Below, piece after piece: positions 14,836-18,433 of a stretch of 18,433 nt of DNA (positions within the stretch are counted from its first letter, which is position 1; each line of letters opens with the position of its first letter). The notes under the pieces are model-generated. The model made no database searches and was not told where the DNA came from. It saw only the letters and a program-made list of their open reading frames with translations. The stretch lies in the NCBI GenBank assembly GCA_022560555.1, contig JADFSZ010000012.1, forward strand, positions 1-18,433, in the 5' to 3' direction. A program made the translations under genes and the position numbers. This DNA is from PVC group bacterium (lineage in GTDB: Bacteria; GCA-001730085; JADFSZ01).

Positions 14836-16239
14836 ATGAGTACAAGCGCAGTCGTATATTTTGTCGTTGGCATCCTTGGTATCTTTATGGCTTTTCTCAT
14901 TGTCCATATGGCGCGCCTTTCGTCTCAGGCGAAATCTGTTGATGAACTGCGGCGCAAAAAATCCACAAAGATTTTTTCATCTTCTCACGCGGATCAACCC
15001 ATTGACCGTATTGTTTTTGATGAAGTTAGCCGTTATGTTAAATCAGAGGAACGATCCCGTGAGATCAGCCAGCGCGTCTCTCAAGTCTTTGATAAAGAAC
15101 TCAGCAAACGAACCGAAGAGATGAGTCGTAAACATGAAGCCATTGTGAAAGAAAAGACGCATAGCGAGGAAGTGGCATGGAAGAAATATAAGAAAGTTTT
15201 GAACGACAAAAAAACGACCGAAGGCGTAATCAGAAGCCTCGCCGAAGGTCTTGTGGTCGTGGACGCGGAAGGGAAAGTCATTGTGATGAATCCCGCGGCG
15301 GAGAAACTCCTGGGTGTATCGAAAAAAGAAAAAATCGGACGTCCGATAACGGAGAACTTGAAAGCCAGCCATTTAGCCAGTTTTACTCATGGGGGTGAAG
15401 AGGACCGTGAGATTGAAATCTATAGTGAAGAAGACGAAACAAAGAAAATCCTGAGAGCCAGTTCGGCTGTGATTGAAAATGAAAATGGCCAAACTGTCGG
15501 TATGGTGTCCGTATTATCGGACATCACGAAACAAAAAGAATTGGATCAGCTTAAGGCCGAATTTGTCAGTAAAGTTTCCCATGAATTGCGTACCCCTCTG
15601 ATTGCAATCCAAAAATCCGTATCCCTTCTTTTTAGCGAGTCCGCGGGAAAAATAACGGATACCCAAAAACAATTTTTGTCTATGGCGGAGCGCAATCTGA
15701 AACGCTTAACGCTCCTGATCAATGATCTTCTGGATTTATCTAAATTAGAAGCCGGAAAAATGCAGATCAAACGCGAGTATCGGCAAATGTCCGCAGTGAT
15801 TCGTGATACGGTGGAAACCCTCATACATTGGGCGAATACAAAATCAATCAAACTGGAGCAGGAAGTTGAAGATAAATTACCGGATGTCAATATTGATGAC
15901 AACCGGATTATCCAAGTCTTGACGAATCTCGCGGGCAATGCCATTAAGTTTACACCCAATGAGGGTCGGGTGACGATCTCAGTGAGAGCTCGGCATGAAA
16001 AAGGTGAGATGGAAATCTGTGTGGAAGATACAGGGGTCGGAATCGAGCCGGACGATCTGTCCAAAGTATTTGATAAATTTCAGCAAGTCGGAGAAAGAGC
16101 GTCTACGGATATCGCGGGAACGGGATTGGGATTGTCTGTGGCCAAAGAGATCGTTGAGCTTCACGGGGGAAGAATTTGGGCTGAAAGTGACAAAGGGGCC
16201 GGGGCCCGGTTTATTTTCACCATTCCCTTAACGACCTAG
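14836..16239 (+). CDS. Membrane-anchored PAS sensor histidine kinase
   Basis: A 467-residue kinase. One transmembrane helix (about 5-25) is followed by a charged, coiled-coil-like stretch (60-128), a PAS domain (about 128-235, ending in VLSDITKQKELD), the dimerisation and phosphoacceptor domain with H249 in KVSHELRTPL, and the ATPase domain. The latter shows N364/N368 (NLAGNAIKFTP), DTGVGI (398-403), FDKFQQ (412-417) and GTGLGL (428-433). No periplasmic domain exists, so sensing is probably cytoplasmic through PAS or at the membrane. GGAG lies nine bases before the ATG. The receiver protein 61 bases downstream is the obvious partner, although it appears to have its own promoter. Confidence 0.93.
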   Translation: MSTSAVVYFVVGILGIFMAFLIVHMARLSSQAKSVDELRRKKSTKIFSSSHADQPIDRIVFDEVSRYVKSEERSREISQRVSQVFDKELSKRTEEMSRKHEAIVKEKTHSEEVAWKKYKKVLNDKKTTEGVIRSLAEGLVVVDAEGKVIVMNPAAEKLLGVSKKEKIGRPITENLKASHLASFTHGGEEDREIEIYSEEDETKKILRASSAVIENENGQTVGMVSVLSDITKQKELDQLKAEFVSKVSHELRTPLIAIQKSVSLLFSESAGKITDTQKQFLSMAERNLKRLTLLINDLLDLSKLEAGKMQIKREYRQMSAVIRDTVETLIHWANTKSIKLEQEVEDKLPDVNIDDNRIIQVLTNLAGNAIKFTPNEGRVTISVRARHEKGEMEICVEDTGVGIEPDDLSKVFDKFQQVGERASTDIAGTGLGLSVAKEIVELHGGRIWAESDKGAGARFIFTIPLTT

Positions 16240-16265
16240 TTGTAGTAGGCACGAAGAAATGTTTC

Positions 16266-16274
16266 TGGTATAAT
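16266..16274 (+). promoter_or_regulatory. Extended -10 promoter of the response regulator gene
   Basis: TGG directly before a perfect TATAAT (16269-16274) fits an extended -10. The hexamer 17 bases further up matches the -35 consensus only partly. Transcription would start about 20 bases before the ATG. Confidence 0.5.
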
Positions 16275-16300
16275 GGACGTACATTAAGGAGGAAAGGTTC

Positions 16301-16699
16301 ATGAACAATAAAAACATCAAAGTCCTGTTGATTGATGATGAGGATGATTTTCGTCAATTGATGAAGTTTTGGCTGGAATCAAAAGGCTATTCTGTTTTGG
16401 CCGCATCCAACGGGGCCGATGGCATAGAGTTGGTTAAAAATGACCAACCGAACATCATCTTTTTAGATCTGCGTATGCCTGTTATGGACGGGGTTGCCAC
16501 CCTCAAGGAAATCCGGACGTTTGACCGGGATTTGCCCGTCATTGTGATCAGTGCCTTCTTGGATGACCCTCGAGCCAAGGAAGCGATGGCTTTTGGTATC
16601 TCCGGTGTTTTTAATAAAGCCAAAAATTTTGACGAGGGCCTCACTATCCTGGAAGTTGCTTTGAGACGCCACAAAAGCCTTAAGAGAGACCCTGAGTAA
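16301..16699 (+). CDS. Receiver-only response regulator
   Basis: A 132-residue CheY-like protein with no output domain. The acidic pocket is D12/D13, the phosphoacceptor is D56 in IIFLDLRMPVMDG, the switch serine S84 in VIVISA, and the conserved lysine K106 in GVFNKAKNF. In most receivers a proline follows this lysine; here it is alanine. The ribosome site AGGAGG nine bases before the ATG is optimal, suggesting high expression. The likely phosphodonor is the preceding kinase. Without a DNA-binding domain it must act by protein contact or pass the phosphate on; the ExeA-like gene downstream hints at pilus or secretion control, but this is inference. Confidence 0.92.
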   Translation: MNNKNIKVLLIDDEDDFRQLMKFWLESKGYSVLAASNGADGIELVKNDQPNIIFLDLRMPVMDGVATLKEIRTFDRDLPVIVISAFLDDPRAKEAMAFGISGVFNKAKNFDEGLTILEVALRRHKSLKRDPE

Positions 16700-16752
16700 T
16701 TGCTTCTTTTCTCCCCGCTTCAAAACACTCGCCAAGGCTCTTAACTTATTTC

Positions 16753-16780
16753 TTGACAATGTGATACACTGTGTTAATAT
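16753..16780 (+). promoter_or_regulatory. Strong predicted promoter upstream of the ExeA-like gene leader
   Basis: A perfect TTGACA (16753-16758), 16 bases, then TAATAT (16775-16780). Transcription would begin near 16786-16788, right at the 5' side of the folded element, leaving a leader of about 240 bases before the start codon at 17030. Confidence 0.65.
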
Positions 16781-16785
16781 AGAGA

Positions 16786-16905
16786 ATTAGCGCTTCGGCC
16801 TAATATGGTTAGGCTTTTAAATTTATGCGGTGGAACCATGGATGTCAAAATAGACCAAGTCTGGTTTTGAAAGCCGAAGCTTTATTTTGGCATGTGAAGT
16901 GCGCT
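16786..16905 (+). ncRNA. Structured leader RNA or possible riboswitch, class unknown
   Basis: A perfect 8-pair helix joins GCTTCGGC (16792-16799) to GCCGAAGC (16873-16880). Inside are a small hairpin CTAA/TTAG (16800-16803 with 16809-16812) and a 6-pair hairpin 16852-16857 with 16862-16867. The first hairpin's loop (ATGG, 16805-16808) could pair with CCAT (16836-16839) as a pseudoknot. Two alternatives compete with the closing helix: AAAGC-CGAA-GCTTT (16870-16883) followed by ATTTT, and AGCGC (16789-16793) with GCGCT (16901-16905). There is no coding frame of note. I cannot match a known riboswitch. Apart from this element, the promoter and the hairpin at 17000-17028, the 330-base gap 16700-17029 shows nothing else. 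Confidence 0.5.
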
Positions 16906-16999
16906 TATATTCTGTGGAGAGTGCATCTAAGGGAGAAATCATTCGAAGGAGCGAAAAAACGTACAGGTTTCTTGAGATTGTGTTGAAAAAAACGTCATT

Positions 17000-17028
17000 T
17001 CTAACCTTTTTTAAGAAAGGAACTTAGA
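17000..17028 (+). promoter_or_regulatory. Hairpin covering the ribosome binding site of the ExeA-like gene
   Basis: TCTAA (17000-17004) pairs with TTAGA (17024-17028), and CCTTT (17005-17009) with AAAGG (17016-17020), separated by an AAC bulge. AAAGG is the ribosome binding site eight to nine bases before the ATG at 17030, so the fold would block initiation. Confidence 0.5.
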
Positions 17029-17029
17029 G

Positions 17030-17899
17030 ATGAGCTACTTTAAGGTTTTAGGGTTTCAAAAAGAGCCGTTTTCAACATCACCGGATCCGGAATTTTTCTA
17101 TCAGTCGAAAGAGCATGAAAAGGCTTTAACTCATATCCTGATTGAGCTGCGTCTCAAGGGCGGATTGTCCGTAATTTTGGGCGATGTGGGCATCGGGAAA
17201 ACCACACTGTCGCGAAAACTCATTCAAGAGCTTCGTGACCGAGATGACTTTATCTTTCATATCATTTTAGACCCTTCCTTTGAAAACGAACAAGATTTTC
17301 TTACATCCCTTATCAGGAATTTTGATATTCCGCAAGTTTCCGGGAACAATGTGTCTGTAAACGACCTGAGAGAGTCTCTGGAACGATTTTTATTTCAAAA
17401 AGCCGTTCACGAAGGCAAAACCGTGACCCTCATTATTGATGAAGCTCAAAAACTCAACGCGACAAGCTTAGAAGCCCTGCGTGTGCTTCTGAATTATGAA
17501 ACCAACGAGTACAAACTTATACAGCTCGTGCTGCTCGGGCAGTTGGAGCTTCATAGCCGGGTTATGAATATTCCAAATTTTCTTGATCGGATCAGCTTTA
17601 AATACATGCTCAATCCCCTTGATTTTAAAGAAGTGAAGGAGATGATTTATTTTCGCATGCTCCAGGCCGGATATGATTCCCGTATGGATCTGTTCTTGGA
17701 TAACGCGATGGAGGGTATTTACGAGTTTACCAAAGGATACCCAAGAAAAATTATTATGTTATGTCGTCGAGCCCTCAAATCCTTGGTATTGAAGAATAAA
17801 TATGTCGTGGATGCTGAGCTGGTTCGGGAACTTATTGAAGAAGAAGCGAAATCAGGATGGACCAGAAGCGAGACATTACTCCAGAAAAGCAACTGCTGA
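17030..17899 (+). CDS. ExeA/GspA-type AAA ATPase
   Basis: A 289-residue AAA ATPase. The N-terminus MSYFKVLGFQKEPFSTSPDP is the family signature of ExeA/GspA/MshM proteins. Walker A is GDVGIGKTT (51-59) and Walker B is LIIDEAQ (134-140). The C-terminal lid contains FTKGYPRKIIMLCRRAL, the helical end typical of this group. There is no transmembrane helix and no peptidoglycan-binding domain, unlike full-length ExeA (about 550 residues), so it is the short form. Relatives assist assembly of type II secretion or type IV pilus machinery at the inner membrane. The gene has a long leader with its own promoter, and its 3' end overlaps the next gene by 43 bases, which suggests coupled translation and joint function. 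Confidence 0.82.
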   Translation: MSYFKVLGFQKEPFSTSPDPEFFYQSKEHEKALTHILIELRLKGGLSVILGDVGIGKTTLSRKLIQELRDRDDFIFHIILDPSFENEQDFLTSLIRNFDIPQVSGNNVSVNDLRESLERFLFQKAVHEGKTVTLIIDEAQKLNATSLEALRVLLNYETNEYKLIQLVLLGQLELHSRVMNIPNFLDRISFKYMLNPLDFKEVKEMIYFRMLQAGYDSRMDLFLDNAMEGIYEFTKGYPRKIIMLCRRALKSLVLKNKYVVDAELVRELIEEEAKSGWTRSETLLQKSNC

Positions 17900-18433
17900 A
17901 CATTATTGAGGATCCAAAGGCCGGTGAGGCGGATAACCTAAAAGCAAAACGCCTGCGGCGTCATAGTTTTAGCTGGCTTTCACTTGGAGCCCTTAAAGGG
18001 AGGATATCTTTTGCGAAGAATTTTTTTTCAAATCAATTTCATCGTAAAGACACACAAGCGTTTAGTATCCGTTCTGTTAACAACATGATGACCATCATTG
18101 TCATGGCTCTGGCAGGATTTTTGATTATGAATATTGCGACCGCGCTGATGAATATGGGAGGGGGAAGGATGTTTAAGGTGAAATCTGTTTCGGGCGGAAC
18201 AACTCTTGTGTATGACATCAAGCCGGGATTTGTTAAACCCTTGAACGGGATACTTTTGAAAATCCGCGGTCGGGACATTTTTAAGATGGGGGAATTAAAG
18301 AAGCCTCAGACTCAGGAAGTCGTCGCGGAAGAACCTAAGGAAGATCCTCGCGCCAAAGCGTTAGAGGCGGTCATTCATCTCCGGCTCGTCGGGATATCCT
18401 GGTCAAGCGATCCCGACGCGATGATCGAAGACA
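17857..18433 (+). CDS. One-TM inner membrane protein, possible GspC/PilP-like, 3' end cut off
   Basis: An open frame of 192 codons without a stop reaches the right edge. It has a basic N-terminal cytoplasmic part of about 75 residues, one transmembrane helix (78-98, MTIIVMALAGFLIMNIATALM), and a periplasmic region with a charged stretch (EEPKEDPRAK). It then enters LRLVGISWSSDPDAMIED, which resembles the first strand of the GspC/PilP homology domain (a line of the form L.GI...P.A.I.D). The ATG at 17857 is inside the ExeA-like gene and has AAGAAG upstream; no other ATG or GTG in the frame comes before the membrane helix. The function is inferred from the ATPase neighbour and this short resemblance, so it is tentative. 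Confidence 0.5.
   Translation, partial: MDQKRDITPEKQLLNIIEDPKAGEADNLKAKRLRRHSFSWLSLGALKGRISFAKNFFSNQFHRKDTQAFSIRSVNNMMTIIVMALAGFLIMNIATALMNMGGGRMFKVKSVSGGTTLVYDIKPGFVKPLNGILLKIRGRDIFKMGELKKPQTQEVVAEEPKEDPRAKALEAVIHLRLVGISWSSDPDAMIED

Noticed and set aside
18039-18278. A 79-residue minus-strand frame at the right end
   Set aside because: It lies opposite the GspC/PilP-like gene, has no family features, and the plus-strand frame has a clear transmembrane protein.

Overview
The window looks like a chromosomal segment of an uncultured Gram-negative, probably anaerobic bacterium with moderate GC. The guess closest to the gene set (a TMTC-type TPR mannosyltransferase, an ExeA/GspA-type ATPase next to a GspC/PilP-like membrane protein, a 2-oxoacid:ferredoxin oxidoreductase and a compact menaquinone cluster) is the Omnitrophota or a neighbouring phylum. 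That placement is inference from gene content, not from a phylogenetic marker.

Left part (1-6278, all minus strand): the 5' end of a class I fructose-bisphosphate aldolase (fbaB) runs off the left edge. Next comes a single reading frame joining thiol peroxidase (Tpx) to porphobilinogen synthase (HemB). It is preceded by a tiny aquaporin relic in which the first transmembrane segment is joined directly to the second NPA motif. A strong promoter upstream could drive the relic plus tpx-hemB. Further right lies a three-gene unit, transcribed right to left: a stand-alone two-CBS protein, the fused gamma/alpha subunit of a KorAB-type 2-oxoacid:ferredoxin oxidoreductase, and its beta subunit carrying its own C-terminal CBS pair.

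Centre (6279-11535): a divergent control region with several dyads separates the kor unit from a small hotdog thioesterase (menI-like, plus strand). This gene converges, with a 6-base overlap of the stops, on the minus-strand operon menB-menA-menC-menE. Together these cover o-succinylbenzoate synthesis (MenC), its CoA activation (MenE), ring closure (MenB), CoA removal (MenI-like) and prenylation (MenA). MenF, MenD, MenH and the final methyltransferase are not in the window.

Right part (11536-18433, plus strand): a GT-C membrane glycosyltransferase with a possibly structured leader, a TMTC-like multi-pass protein with five C-terminal TPRs, a 66-residue one-TM protein, a PAS-containing histidine kinase, a receiver-only response regulator, an ExeA/GspA-type AAA ATPase, and the start of a one-TM GspC/PilP-like protein that runs off the right edge. 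The roughly 330 bases between the response regulator and the ATPase hold a near-consensus promoter, a closed three-helix RNA fold with competing pairings, and a hairpin that covers the ATPase ribosome binding site.

No tRNA, rRNA, CRISPR array or transposase gene was seen. The most notable items are the tpx-hemB fusion and its A6 tract, the deleted aquaporin, the CBS-coupled oxidoreductase with a promoter-embedded dyad, and the RNA leader upstream of the ExeA-like gene.
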